33,022 nucleotides of DNA, from assembly GCA_014860115.1 (NCBI GenBank), contig JACZKK010000218.1:1-33022 (forward strand), in the 5' to 3' direction. Source of the DNA: Ignavibacteriaceae bacterium (lineage in GTDB: Bacteria; Bacteroidota; Ignavibacteria; Ignavibacteriales; Ignavibacteriaceae). The notes beneath the pieces are model-generated. The model did no database searches and was not told the DNA's origin. It saw nothing but the letters and a program-made list of their open reading frames with translations. Made by a program: the position numbers and the translations under genes. Below are positions 22,538-31,066 of the stretch, piece by piece (positions within the stretch are counted from its first letter, which is position 1; each line of letters begins with the position of its first letter).

Positions 22538-24304
22538 TCAAAACTCATTAATAATTCCAAAATGAATTTTCCCTTCGCTAAATGAATCGCCTTGTGCAAG
22601 AGCAAAGCTAACACCCAGCAGACCGATTGTAGTTTCCACTGTAATACCAAGCCCGTAACCGAAAATATATTCCTCCAATTTTGCTATTCCTTTTTCAGGG
22701 ACTGCATCAAGGAAATAATATCCAGCGTCAAAAAATAGAAACGCATACGATCTCTGTGTAAGCATTAAACGATATTCCAGATTTGACCAGGCTATACGGG
22801 AGGCAAGAAATTGCTCTTCCCTGTAACCTCTGACTGTTCTCGTTCCACCGAACCGCCACAGATCACTCTGCTCAAAAAATGGTCCGTTGAGCTCTTTACC
22901 ATTCACACTTATAGCAATGATATTACGGAAGAAAATTTCATAAAAAGCACCAAAGCCAACAGTAATTCTTTGAAGATTAGGATCTGTTTCCAATCCGGGA
23001 GTTATGTACTCAGCAGGACCATTAATTTTTTTTCTGCTGAAGGAGTAAACAGTTTCGAAAAGAAAGCCACCTGTTGATGCTATTGGATCATCTCTTAAGT
23101 CTATCTTCAATCCGAGACCTGTAGTAAGAGAGGAAGAATTATAGACAGTAAAGACAGGGATCGTTCGCTCGGTTGGAATTATTTCTTCAGTTGAAACGAA
23201 AGCAGAAGCTGAAATATCTTCCGTTGCAAGAAATTCCAAAGCTCCGCCTAATCTTCTCTGCACATAAGTTGTATCCTGTATACGCTGAAAAAGATCTGCG
23301 TTCAAATTAAAAGGATAGCCGAACAACCATGGTTCTAAATATTTAAGTTCAAGTTCCTGGGATTCACGGTTAAGTTTTTGCCATCGTACTGCTGCTGCTC
23401 TCCCTGTTCCAAAAATATTTCGTAGAGTTACATTTACTAATCCTGTTACGTAACCGGTTTCATTATCATTTGCCGGAGGCACATAACCAATTATTCCATC
23501 AAAGTTATTTGTGTTTCTTTCTTTTACGTTTATTAGCAAAACACCATTATTCTGTGAATCAATATAAAACTGGGGAACTGGAACCGGATCGAAGTAACGA
23601 AGTTTATTTAATCGCCGCGGCAGACTTACAATTTTTTGCTGAGAGTATTCTTCGCCTGAATCAATTCTTAATTCTCTTGTAATTACATAATCTTTTGTAG
23701 AAGTGTTACCAGCGACTTCAATTTTATCGATACGACTCTGCCTTCCTTCTTCAAGCGCAATATAAATATCAGCATAATGATCCTTGCTCACTGAATCATC
23801 ATAAAAATGAACAGACTGAATCTTAACTGCTGCGAAAGGAAATCCCCTGTTTTCAAAATCTGTCAACAAACTGGAGATACTTGTTTCGATTTCATATCGA
23901 TTGAAAATCTCTCCTCTTAAATAATTCAAAGATGAGATGAAATCGTCGATGTTAACTGAATCTGATGCTTTGAGAAATAATTCCTTCACAAAGGTAGGCT
24001 GACCTTCATCTACATTGAGAAGTAAGTTCACTTTTTGAGAATCGGTTGATAACTCAAACTGTGTGCCTTCGAATATAAAATTGAAATAACCGTTTGATAT
24101 TAGATTGGTCGAGATTCGTGAGAGCGATGTATCAATTACGCCCGGATAAAAATTTTGTCCCTCATTTAAGCCAGCCCACTGTTTTATTTCCGCATCACTA
24201 AAAATCCTGTTACTGTTAATCTCTATCTTCTCTATTTTTTGTGCAAATACTGCAATAGAAAATAAAATAAAGTACAATAAAATATTTTTAGTCGGGTGAA
24301 TCAT
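22538..24304 (-). CDS. Omp85 superfamily outer-membrane protein (BamA/TamA-like)
   Basis: A 588-residue outer-membrane protein. Signal peptide at about residues 1-21 (ending AVFAQ). The periplasmic part to about 260 looks like POTRA repeats (KIEKIEINSNRIFSDAEIKQW; SRIDKIEVAGNTSTKDYVITREL). The C-terminal 16-strand barrel contains the signature loop-6 motif FGGTRTVRGYRE at 485-495 and ends in a phenylalanine. It is shorter than BamA (about 800) and closer to TamA or to a single-partner secretion/lipid protein, so its substrate is open. The ATG at 24304 overlaps the kinase gene by 17 bases, implying co-translation. Confidence 0.9.
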   Translation of the reverse strand: MIHPTKNILLYFILFSIAVFAQKIEKIEINSNRIFSDAEIKQWAGLNEGQNFYPGVIDTSLSRISTNLISNGYFNFIFEGTQFELSTDSQKVNLLLNVDEGQPTFVKELFLKASDSVNIDDFISSLNYLRGEIFNRYEIETSISSLLTDFENRGFPFAAVKIQSVHFYDDSVSKDHYADIYIALEEGRQSRIDKIEVAGNTSTKDYVITRELRIDSGEEYSQQKIVSLPRRLNKLRYFDPVPVPQFYIDSQNNGVLLINVKERNTNNFDGIIGYVPPANDNETGYVTGLVNVTLRNIFGTGRAAAVRWQKLNRESQELELKYLEPWLFGYPFNLNADLFQRIQDTTYVQRRLGGALEFLATEDISASAFVSTEEIIPTERTIPVFTVYNSSSLTTGLGLKIDLRDDPIASTGGFLFETVYSFSRKKINGPAEYITPGLETDPNLQRITVGFGAFYEIFFRNIIAISVNGKELNGPFFEQSDLWRFGGTRTVRGYREEQFLASRIAWSNLEYRLMLTQRSYAFLFFDAGYYFLDAVPEKGIAKLEEYIFGYGLGITVETTIGLLGVSFALAQGDSFSEGKIHFGIINEF

Positions 24305-25253
24305 CTATTTCTTTTAATTTTTTTCCAACAGCATTGATTTGGATTTTACCAGCAAGTGAATTAGCATCAGATATTTCAACATCACAGACTTCGAAAGATT
24401 TTGCGTTAAAAGCTGCAAGAGCAGTTGCAAAGCGTAGTTGATTTTCAAAAGTAAACTTATTGTGCCAGCCGTATACAATCCCGGCAACGAACGCATCGCC
24501 ACTTCCGGTTGAATCAACAGGGTTAATTTTAGGGGGAACTGCTTTATAATGAAAGTCAAAATTGGAAGCATAGAAAGGTCTGCCGCCATCAGTAATGTAA
24601 GCTTGCTTAACTCCCTTTTTGTATAACATATTTAATAGGTTGATGTGATCAGCTTCATTCTGAAGATCCAAACCAAGAGATGTTCTGATCTCATCGGTAT
24701 TATTATGAACGATAGTTGGTGAAGAGTCGTAGCAATCCTGAAGATGTCTGCCGTAAGTATCACACACGGAAATTTTATCAAGTTTATTTGCAATATTGAT
24801 TCCCTCCGTAATAATCGGATCAGCTTCTTTGCAGGGAGAGCTTCCTGAGAAAACTACTATCTCACAAGCAGCAATTGCTTTCTCCAATTTTGAGATGAAT
24901 TCCCTAACTTCGTTTGATGAAACTATTGAGTCTGTTCCAAAGAAGGAATAAACTTTATCAGTGGACTGGTCTATAATGATCGCAGAATCTCTCGTTTCAT
25001 TCTTGGTGATAATTTCAGAAAAGTTTATCTGTTCTTTTCTTAGAGCTTCTCGAATTAATTTTCCATTTACACCGCCGGTAAACAGCATAGCAATGTTCTT
25101 AACCCCCATCTTATTCAATTGCCGGTTTACATTTATTCCTTTGCCGCCAGCTTGGATGATCAATTTTCCATTTCTGTTTACAGATGATAGATCAAGGTAT
25201 TGATAGTAATATCGTCTTTCCAGAAGAGGGTTTATTGTAACGGTGAGAATCAT
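24288..25253 (-). CDS. PfkB family sugar (phosphate) kinase, 1-phosphofructokinase-like
   Basis: A 321-residue ribokinase-fold kinase in the 1-phosphofructokinase/tagatose-6-phosphate kinase branch. MILTVTINPLLERRYYYQ occupies the place of the TVTLNPALDRT signature; AGGKGINVNRQL at 35-46 is the substrate-binding block; PVDSTGSGDAFVAG at 245-258 holds the catalytic base D253 and the anion hole. The aspartate of NPALD is replaced by E12, and the K-P-N of the usual KPN-x-x-E motif reads H-N-N (HNNTDEI). These changes could alter substrate choice, so fruK should not be assumed. ATG at 25253 follows an inverted repeat; the Omp85 gene overlaps its end. Confidence 0.85.
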   Translation of the reverse strand: MILTVTINPLLERRYYYQYLDLSSVNRNGKLIIQAGGKGINVNRQLNKMGVKNIAMLFTGGVNGKLIREALRKEQINFSEIITKNETRDSAIIIDQSTDKVYSFFGTDSIVSSNEVREFISKLEKAIAACEIVVFSGSSPCKEADPIITEGINIANKLDKISVCDTYGRHLQDCYDSSPTIVHNNTDEIRTSLGLDLQNEADHINLLNMLYKKGVKQAYITDGGRPFYASNFDFHYKAVPPKINPVDSTGSGDAFVAGIVYGWHNKFTFENQLRFATALAAFNAKSFEVCDVEISDANSLAGKIQINAVGKKLKEIDDSPD

Positions 25254-25272
25254 TTATTAATATTGTTAAATT

Positions 25273-25339
25273 GTTTAGGACGTGAGATAATTAAATCTGA
25301 TGATATACTTTTTATAAATCATTATTTCACGTCCTAAAC
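25273..25339. repeat. Inverted repeat with 19-base arms before the PfkB gene
   Basis: The arms are 25273-25291 (GTTTAGGACGTGAGATAAT) and 25321-25339 (ATTATTTCACGTCCTAAAC). They pair over 19 bases with one mismatch (a G-U wobble possible in RNA), around a 29-base AT-rich loop. It lies between the GWxTD gene stop and the kinase start, 20 to 86 bases before the kinase ATG. It may be a mini mobile element, an mRNA-stabilising or attenuating hairpin, or a binding site. Confidence 0.8.
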
Positions 25340-25400
25340 TATTAAACATCCCCATAAAATTTAATCTCCGAGGTCAAATGGCAACGGGAGCTTTCATAAA

Positions 25401-26678
25401 TCAATATCTGAACCGGTACAGATCACCATAGAGTGGCGTACTTGGATCTAACCTGTAATCTCCAAATCCTGTATAATCAACAAATATAAATTGTTTATTC
25501 AGGTTATAATATTGCCACACCTCATACGGTTTTGCATAATACTCGAATGGATGACGATCGATATTATCCGGTGCACCAAGTATAATCATTACCATTCCTC
25601 GGTCAGATCTCCAGCCGTCAAGAGAGTAAGATGTAAAATTCTGATTCGCGTATGCTACTCTGTTATAATACTCATTAAAAACAGGATTGTATTCATCAGA
25701 TGGATTGGGATCTTGTCTTTTCCAGAAGGCAACAAACCTTTTGGCTTTTTCCATACGAATTTCGGTATCCTTGATAAACGCTAGATCTTCCGGGGCCGCT
25801 AAATAGACCATCTGCTCAATTGCTTTGTCAAGATCGGTAAGGGTAATTGGAACTCCAACCCAACGGGACATGAATGATTTTACTGAAGAATCATATTCTT
25901 TGCCGCTTGAATCTCTTAAAGTGATCTTAAGAAGATTTTTTCCGAGATCAAGATTTAATGAATCGATGTTATTGAAAATCTGATTGTTGCCTGCCTTAAC
26001 TTCGACTTCGGTTGTGGTTTTATATATCGAGGTTTCTTTTTCATCAAAAATCTCATAGTCAACAAATAAATTAGACACAGTATCCGAATAGACTTCAAAA
26101 AATGTCGATAAGGGATCTCTATCGGTAACAACACTCCTGGAAACATTTGGAATAATTTTCGAACTTCCTTCAACAACAGTTTTTCGTGCAATTAGCATAA
26201 TATCACTAATTGAGGGAACTGTAAAAAACTGTTTAACGATAACTTTGTTTTCAGAATTATATTCATTCTTGGAGTCCTTATCGAACAGTGAAGTTTTTAC
26301 TGAATATATTCCGGGAGTTAATTCAAATGAACGATGACCAAGATTAAAATTTTCTGGGGAGTTAGTTAATTCATAACTAATCGCAATAATTTTTTCATTC
26401 CAGATTTTTTCAGTAATAAGATTTTTCTTTTCTTCATCAAAAACAGATACTGTAACTGTATAAGCTGCCTCGAACCCCTGCCCGGTTTTTACAAATTGTA
26501 CTGCATTATAAGGCACATGGATAAAATAATCCAGTCTGGCCTTATCAGTTTCACCTTTGAATGACATGAAGTCCTGGTAGTATTTTACTTTGTTGTCCGG
26601 TATCCGGGAAAAGTTGTCATCTTGCGCAAAGGCAATTACCGAATAGAGGACAAGACAAATAAATAATTGCTTTTTCAT
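25401..26678 (-). CDS. GWxTD domain-containing exported protein
   Basis: A 425-residue protein with signal peptide MKKQLFICLVLYSVIAFAQ. The GWxTD-type domain is C-terminal: GWRSDRGMVMIILGAPD at 355-371 and YEVWQYY...FIFVDYTGFGDYRL at 385-409, the domain's two conserved blocks. Here the namesake threonine is Ser (GWRSD). The middle region (about 45-270) is beta-rich with several 'SLFDKDS' and 'LRDSSGKEYD' elements, perhaps Ig-like. The function of the family is unknown; it is common in Acidobacteria and Ignavibacteria-like genomes. It follows rimO by 12 bases on minus and is likely in the same operon. Confidence 0.88.
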   Translation of the reverse strand: MKKQLFICLVLYSVIAFAQDDNFSRIPDNKVKYYQDFMSFKGETDKARLDYFIHVPYNAVQFVKTGQGFEAAYTVTVSVFDEEKKNLITEKIWNEKIIAISYELTNSPENFNLGHRSFELTPGIYSVKTSLFDKDSKNEYNSENKVIVKQFFTVPSISDIMLIARKTVVEGSSKIIPNVSRSVVTDRDPLSTFFEVYSDTVSNLFVDYEIFDEKETSIYKTTTEVEVKAGNNQIFNNIDSLNLDLGKNLLKITLRDSSGKEYDSSVKSFMSRWVGVPITLTDLDKAIEQMVYLAAPEDLAFIKDTEIRMEKAKRFVAFWKRQDPNPSDEYNPVFNEYYNRVAYANQNFTSYSLDGWRSDRGMVMIILGAPDNIDRHPFEYYAKPYEVWQYYNLNKQFIFVDYTGFGDYRLDPSTPLYGDLYRFRY

Positions 26679-26690
26679 TTTGGTTAGTCC

Positions 26691-27989
26691 TTAATTTTTC
26701 TTTAATCTTGCAAAAAGATCGTACTCATCAGAATCATACACTTCCGCAGTATAAAAATTACCGGGAATAATCTTACCATCACTTGAAGGAATTAAGACTT
26801 CACCATCAACTTCAGGTGCATCCCGATAGCTGCGTCCAACATAAAAATCTCCTTCGATAGATTCAACTAATATTTTTAGTTCACTCCCGATTAGCTGGCT
26901 GTTTTGCTCAGCTGATATTTCGCGTTGAATTTCCATTAATCTATTCTGCCGTTGTTTTTTTACTTCTTCAGGAACAGGATCACCAAGCTCATAGCTGCCA
27001 GTGTTTGCTTCCTGTGAATAGGTGAATGTTCCCATTCTCTCAAATTTGAACTCTTCAACAAAATCACAAAGCTCCTGAAATTCTTTTTCTGTTTCGCCAG
27101 GATATCCAACAATAAACGTAGTTCTGAGAACCAAGCTCGGAATTTCATTTCTTAGTTGAGATAACAATTCTTTTGTCTGTCTGCTTGTAATTCCTCTTCT
27201 CATAGATTTGAGAATGTTATCAGAAATATGCTGAAGAGGTATATCTATGTATTTACAAACTTTATCATTGTTTTTTATTTCATCAATTAAGTCTTCCGGG
27301 AATCTTGATGGATAAGCATACATCAACCGGATCCACTCGATTCCTTTAATTTTACTCAGTCTGGCTATAAGTTCCGCAATATTTCTTGTATTGTAAAGGT
27401 CTTTTCCATAATCGGTTGTATCCTGTGCTATAAGCACCAATTCCTTTGTGTTGTTGCGTGCAAGGAATTCAGTTTCTGCAACCAGTTCTTCAATAGATTT
27501 TGATTTATGCAATCCTCTCATTATCGGTATTGCACAAAAGGAACACGGATGATCGCAACCTTCGGATATTTTCAGATATGCTGTTTGTGAAGGAAGTGAA
27601 ACTGCTCTTTCACCCAGAAGATTTTTTTTCAGTTCCCCGCCGAGTTCTTTTAAAATTCTCTCATAATCTTCTGTCCCAAAAAACACATCCACTTCAGGAA
27701 TTTCTTGTTGAAGATCATTCTTGTATCGTTGAGAAAGACAACCGGCGACGATAATCCTTTTTGTTATTCCTGATTTCTTACTGGCAACAGCATTCATAAT
27801 AGTGTTGATTGATTCTTCTTTTGCTGCTTCAATAAAACCACAAGTGTTGATAATCACTGTATCTGCTTCAGTAGGGTTTGAGCGGAGATCAAGATTATTA
27901 AGCTGAAGCTGGCGGAGAAGTCTTTCTGAGTCAACGGTATTCTTTGCACAACCTAAAGTAATTACACTAACTTTCTCTCTTGTTTTCAT
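26691..27989 (-). CDS. rimO: Ribosomal protein S12 methylthiotransferase
   Basis: A radical SAM enzyme adding a methylthio group to the conserved aspartate of ribosomal protein S12. The N-terminal UPF0004 domain has cluster ligands C14, C50 and C84 (TLGCAKN, INTCGFI, VAGCLSQRY). The radical SAM motif is C145-x3-C149-x2-C152 (CDHPCSFCAIP). RimO rather than MiaB is indicated by NTCGFIEAAKEES, IPLQHISDNILKSMRRG and TFTYSQEANTGSYELGD. The TRAM domain lies at about 368-430. The 432-residue length is normal. It is 14 bases after cdsA. Confidence 0.97.
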   Translation of the reverse strand: MKTREKVSVITLGCAKNTVDSERLLRQLQLNNLDLRSNPTEADTVIINTCGFIEAAKEESINTIMNAVASKKSGITKRIIVAGCLSQRYKNDLQQEIPEVDVFFGTEDYERILKELGGELKKNLLGERAVSLPSQTAYLKISEGCDHPCSFCAIPIMRGLHKSKSIEELVAETEFLARNNTKELVLIAQDTTDYGKDLYNTRNIAELIARLSKIKGIEWIRLMYAYPSRFPEDLIDEIKNNDKVCKYIDIPLQHISDNILKSMRRGITSRQTKELLSQLRNEIPSLVLRTTFIVGYPGETEKEFQELCDFVEEFKFERMGTFTYSQEANTGSYELGDPVPEEVKKQRQNRLMEIQREISAEQNSQLIGSELKILVESIEGDFYVGRSYRDAPEVDGEVLIPSSDGKIIPGNFYTAEVYDSDEYDLFARLKKN

Positions 27990-28003
27990 ATTTTCGAGTT
28001 ACG

Positions 28004-28825
28004 TCAACTAAAGTAATTAAGATAAATCCATATTGCCGGTGCACTAAAAAGCAATGAGTCAAACCTGTCAAAAAAACCACCGTGACCTGGAATTAACGAA
28101 GATGAATCTTTCACTTCAGAATCTCTTTTGATTAATGACTCAACTAAATCACCGATTTGACCTATTGTACCGATAATAATTCCTACAACAATAACATTCA
28201 TCCAGCTTAAAGAATTCAAAACTAAAACTTTTGCAAAAATCATCGCACCAACAGAAAAAATAAAACCAAAAATTGCTCCTTCCCAGCTTTTCTTGGGACT
28301 AACACGCGGGAATAATTTATGCCTGCCAAAATTTATCCCCCCGTAATATGCAGCAGAATCACCTACCCAAATTGAAGCAAAGATTGATATAATAAAATAT
28401 ACACCAAGATTTTCTGTATAAATGTCATTTGAATAAAACTCACGAACTGAAATAAGTGAAGCAGAAAAAACTCCAATGTAAAATATTCCAAGAAAAGTTG
28501 AACCAAGATTAAAAATTGCTGAACCTTTATTACGAAATAGTTCAAAAGTTAAAAGTGCTAAAGAAGATAGAAGAATGATAAAGACAGGACCGACTAAGTC
28601 AAGAAATTGATTAAGAAGAAAAACGAAAATGATTATCCCGCCAAGAAACAAATTTACATTTGCACCTTTATGCCTGACGAGAAGACTGAACTCGTAAAAC
28701 GAGAGCAGACCAATGATGACAACAAAGGAAAAGAAATAATACCCGCCAAGATAGCTGGCAATAAGTATAACCGGGATACCAATTAAAGAAACAAATACTC
28801 TCTTTAGATTTTCACTCGTCGGCAT
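28004..28825 (-). CDS. cdsA: Phosphatidate cytidylyltransferase
   Basis: Makes CDP-diacylglycerol from CTP and phosphatidic acid, the branch point of bacterial phospholipid synthesis, in the inner membrane. The 273-residue protein has about eight hydrophobic helices. The family motifs SPKKSWEGAIFGFIFSVG and, near the C-terminus, GDLVESLIKRDSEVKDSSSLIPGHGGFFDRFDSLLFSAP (the K-R-x4-K-D signature) are intact. Its ATG lies 14 bases inside the preceding zinc-ribbon/DUF2007 gene, so translation is coupled. rimO follows closely. Confidence 0.96.
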   Translation of the reverse strand: MPTSENLKRVFVSLIGIPVILIASYLGGYYFFSFVVIIGLLSFYEFSLLVRHKGANVNLFLGGIIIFVFLLNQFLDLVGPVFIILLSSLALLTFELFRNKGSAIFNLGSTFLGIFYIGVFSASLISVREFYSNDIYTENLGVYFIISIFASIWVGDSAAYYGGINFGRHKLFPRVSPKKSWEGAIFGFIFSVGAMIFAKVLVLNSLSWMNVIVVGIIIGTIGQIGDLVESLIKRDSEVKDSSSLIPGHGGFFDRFDSLLFSAPAIWIYLNYFS

Positions 28826-29171
28826 CTTCCTCTGAGTCTAATGGTTTTCTTTTAACTTCTTGTATAAATTCAAGGGCTTCCGGAACATCAACCTTCTTTA
28901 CAAACAATTTTATTGTTGAAAGATCACCAGGAGCAGGAAAACTTGAATCTTTTTGTGAAAGAACTGATGCTGAGATTCCAGCACTTTCAAGATTTTCTTT
29001 CAGCATTTCAGCATCAATTTCACTAAATGATGTATAAACAAGTACCCAATCTTCTTCTGAAAGATCCGAATAATTGTTCAGCTCAATCGCATCAACAAGT
29101 GGAGTATTGCAATCTGGACAGATTACTATCCCGTCGACGTATTCGTATTTACATTTTGGACATACTGGCAT
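28812..29171 (-). CDS. Zinc-ribbon plus DUF2007 protein
   Basis: A 119-residue two-part protein. Residues 1-25 form a zinc ribbon with C4, C7, C18 and C21 (VCPKCKYEYVDGIVICPDC). Residues about 40-105 match DUF2007 ('putative prokaryotic signal transducing protein'): WVLVYTSFSEIDAEMLKENLESAGISASVLSQKD and IKLFVKKVDVPEALEFIQE, the typical ferredoxin-like fold. The C-terminus is acidic (DSEEDADE). Function unknown. It starts immediately after the CPBP gene stop and overlaps cdsA, so the three genes form a tight unit. Confidence 0.88.
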   Translation of the reverse strand: MPVCPKCKYEYVDGIVICPDCNTPLVDAIELNNYSDLSEEDWVLVYTSFSEIDAEMLKENLESAGISASVLSQKDSSFPAPGDLSTIKLFVKKVDVPEALEFIQEVKRKPLDSEEDADE

Positions 29172-30146
29172 TTAAACCTCCTGTGGAATTTTGATTTTCT
29201 TATAATAATTTCTGATAAAAAACATTAATGCCGTAAACATAAAAAACAATATCAGAAAATAAATTATGTTCGCATCGAGAGCTTCAGCATCGGAAACATT
29301 ACTTTTAAATAGCTCATCATCGCCAATGATAAAGTATAGCATCACCGCAAAAAAGTTATTCAGAAAATGTATAATAATTGGTATAACCAGCGATTGACTT
29401 GTGTAAGCGGCAAATCCCAAATAAAATCCTATAATCGCCAATGGTATTAGTCCGTAAGGATTAAAATGATATAAAGCAAAAAACAAAGCAGTGAGAATTG
29501 CAGCTATGTGTGGCTTGAATTTAAACCCAAAACTGCGCTGGATGTATCCTCTGAACATCACTTCTTCGCAAATTGCGGGCACAACAGAAATAGTTATTAT
29601 AACCAAAAGCATTTCAGGTACATTATCAGCCCGAATCAGATTGCCAAATGTTTTTTCAATTAATTCATTTAACGAGTCAAGTAAAAATTTTATTGAGTTG
29701 ATGAATGGTGAAACTTCTGCCCATTGCTCGATTAAGTAATTCTGAATATAAAGATAGCTTTGAAGAAGAGGAGTAAGAATTATTATTCCTAACACAAATA
29801 GAACTACTTCTCTCCAATTCGGCAATTTAAGAGAAATAATTTTCGAAACATCTCCATAAATCCATTTGCTGAAAAGTAAAGCTGGAATAAAAATGAATAA
29901 AATTTGTCCAATGATAGTCATAAATCGTAAACCATTCACCGGTGCGGCTTCAAGGTCGAAACCAAAAATCAGCAGAGTCATTAATCCACCTAAAAACTGG
30001 TAGAGAATAAATCCGCCAACTAAACCCAGGAATGCCGCTGCAACAGGTGAAATAAGCGGATATGGAGAGTAAGTTTCTGCTAATGGAATTTGTTCCCCTG
30101 ATTTTTCAGGTTCAATTTGATTTTGTTGATTTTCGAGTTCTTCCAA
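29172..30146 (-). CDS. CPBP family intramembrane glutamic protease
   Basis: A 324-residue membrane protease of the CPBP/Rce1 (ABI) family. The diagnostic motifs are EEVMFRGYIQRSFG (E194, E195, R199), FALYHFNPYGLIPLAIIGFYLG (H227) and IIHFLNN (H260, N263/N264). About eight hydrophobic segments are seen; the N-terminal 30 residues are charged and cytosolic. Bacterial members cleave within membranes, often processing peptides or surface proteins, but the target here is unknown. The start is TTG at 30146, the first possible start after an in-frame TAA, without a clear ribosome-binding site. It leads a unit with the zinc-ribbon protein and cdsA. Confidence 0.92.
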   Translation of the reverse strand: MEELENQQNQIEPEKSGEQIPLAETYSPYPLISPVAAAFLGLVGGFILYQFLGGLMTLLIFGFDLEAAPVNGLRFMTIIGQILFIFIPALLFSKWIYGDVSKIISLKLPNWREVVLFVLGIIILTPLLQSYLYIQNYLIEQWAEVSPFINSIKFLLDSLNELIEKTFGNLIRADNVPEMLLVIITISVVPAICEEVMFRGYIQRSFGFKFKPHIAAILTALFFALYHFNPYGLIPLAIIGFYLGFAAYTSQSLVIPIIIHFLNNFFAVMLYFIIGDDELFKSNVSDAEALDANIIYFLILFFMFTALMFFIRNYYKKIKIPQEV

Positions 30147-30213
30147 TTTAGTCTTTTAATTTTCTATAATTATTGCTTTTAACAAAGTTAATAAATTATG
30201 AAATGATTAATAA

Positions 30214-30240
30214 GAAAAGAGGAGACAAAAGCCTCCTCAT
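30214..30240 (-). terminator. Intrinsic terminator after the DUF3108 gene
   Basis: On the minus strand the sequence 30238-30233 GAGGAG pairs with 30224-30219 CTCCTC, with an extra G-C pair past one mismatch and a four-base TTTT loop, followed at once by TTTTCTTATT. It lies 24 bases beyond the DUF3108 stop, so it should end the mpg-GT9-DUF3108 transcript before the CPBP gene. Confidence 0.75.
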
Positions 30241-30261
30241 TTCAATCAGTTTTAGATAATA

Positions 30262-31050
30262 TTAGCGTTTTGAAGTTAGTTTTCCCGCAAGACCTTCATA
30301 GGTGGTGAGTTTTGCTTCGACGTGTCCAATAATTATTTTAGTTCTAACCTTCACAGGCATTTTTAGCTCATCATCTGTAAGCCAGATTATAATATTTCCT
30401 TCGTGCTTAAATAGTCCGCCTTCTTTAACCAACGGCTCAACAATAATACAATCAAATTTTCCAGCAGGCACATCTATCGTTTCTTTACCTAAATATTTTA
30501 CATCCAGATCGTATACTTTATCTTTATAAAAATTTTTCAAATTAATTAAGTCGTTCACCTTCATATTTGAATAATCAATAGTTCTTGCATAATAGAATGC
30601 AGAAATTATATCATTAACGTAAAGGGGAATTTCATATTCGCCTTCGCTCGTTTTCGCTTTACCCTTTCTATGATCGAAGAATGCTGAGAAGTCACGTGTA
30701 TATCCACCTTCCCGGATATGCTGCTCAAATCTCCACGGAAATAATCCTTCAACATCCAGATAACTTTCATAACGATCTCTAACTTTATAGAACATATCAA
30801 AGCTCGGTACCGAATTAACTTCAAAGTTAACGTGATATGCATTTCTTCCAGATATTTTTTTAATTCGGGGAATTTCCATTACAGCAACTCCGGCAGTGAC
30901 AAATCCATAGTCAAGATCAAAGACTAATTTCTCACCTTCCTTAAAAGCTTTATTTTCTAAGGTTCTGAATTCGTCTTTAGATTGTGGAGCAATCAGGAAA
31001 TTGCCCAAGATGATGAACAAAACAACATACATCCATTTACACAAATACAT
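30262..31050 (-). CDS. DUF3108 family exported protein
   Basis: A 262-residue protein of the DUF3108 family: FKEGEKLVFDLDYGFVTAGVAVMEI at the start of the domain, then FEVNSVPSFDMFYKVRDRYESYLD, FDHRKGKAKTSEGEYEIP, DIISAFYYARTIDY and a C-terminal IIIWLTDDELKMPVKVRTKIIIGHVEAKL. A signal peptide or anchor is at residues 7-22. These proteins look like beta-barrel-like periplasmic proteins; no enzyme activity is known to me. The ATG has a good GGAG upstream. It follows the GT9 gene by 16 bases and precedes a terminator, so it closes that operon. Confidence 0.9.
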   Translation of the reverse strand: MYLCKWMYVVLFIILGNFLIAPQSKDEFRTLENKAFKEGEKLVFDLDYGFVTAGVAVMEIPRIKKISGRNAYHVNFEVNSVPSFDMFYKVRDRYESYLDVEGLFPWRFEQHIREGGYTRDFSAFFDHRKGKAKTSEGEYEIPLYVNDIISAFYYARTIDYSNMKVNDLINLKNFYKDKVYDLDVKYLGKETIDVPAGKFDCIIVEPLVKEGGLFKHEGNIIIWLTDDELKMPVKVRTKIIIGHVEAKLTTYEGLAGKLTSKR

Positions 31051-31066
31051 TTACAGCTCCAGATAA

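Noticed and set aside
927-25253. Single sugar-metabolism cluster linking fbp and the PfkB kinase
   Set aside because: The two genes are 22 kb apart, on opposite strands and in unrelated units; nothing in the sequence links them.
25273-25339. Rho-independent terminator of the GWxTD gene
   Set aside because: The 29-base AT-rich loop and lack of a T run after the stem make it a poor intrinsic terminator; it is kept as an inverted repeat.
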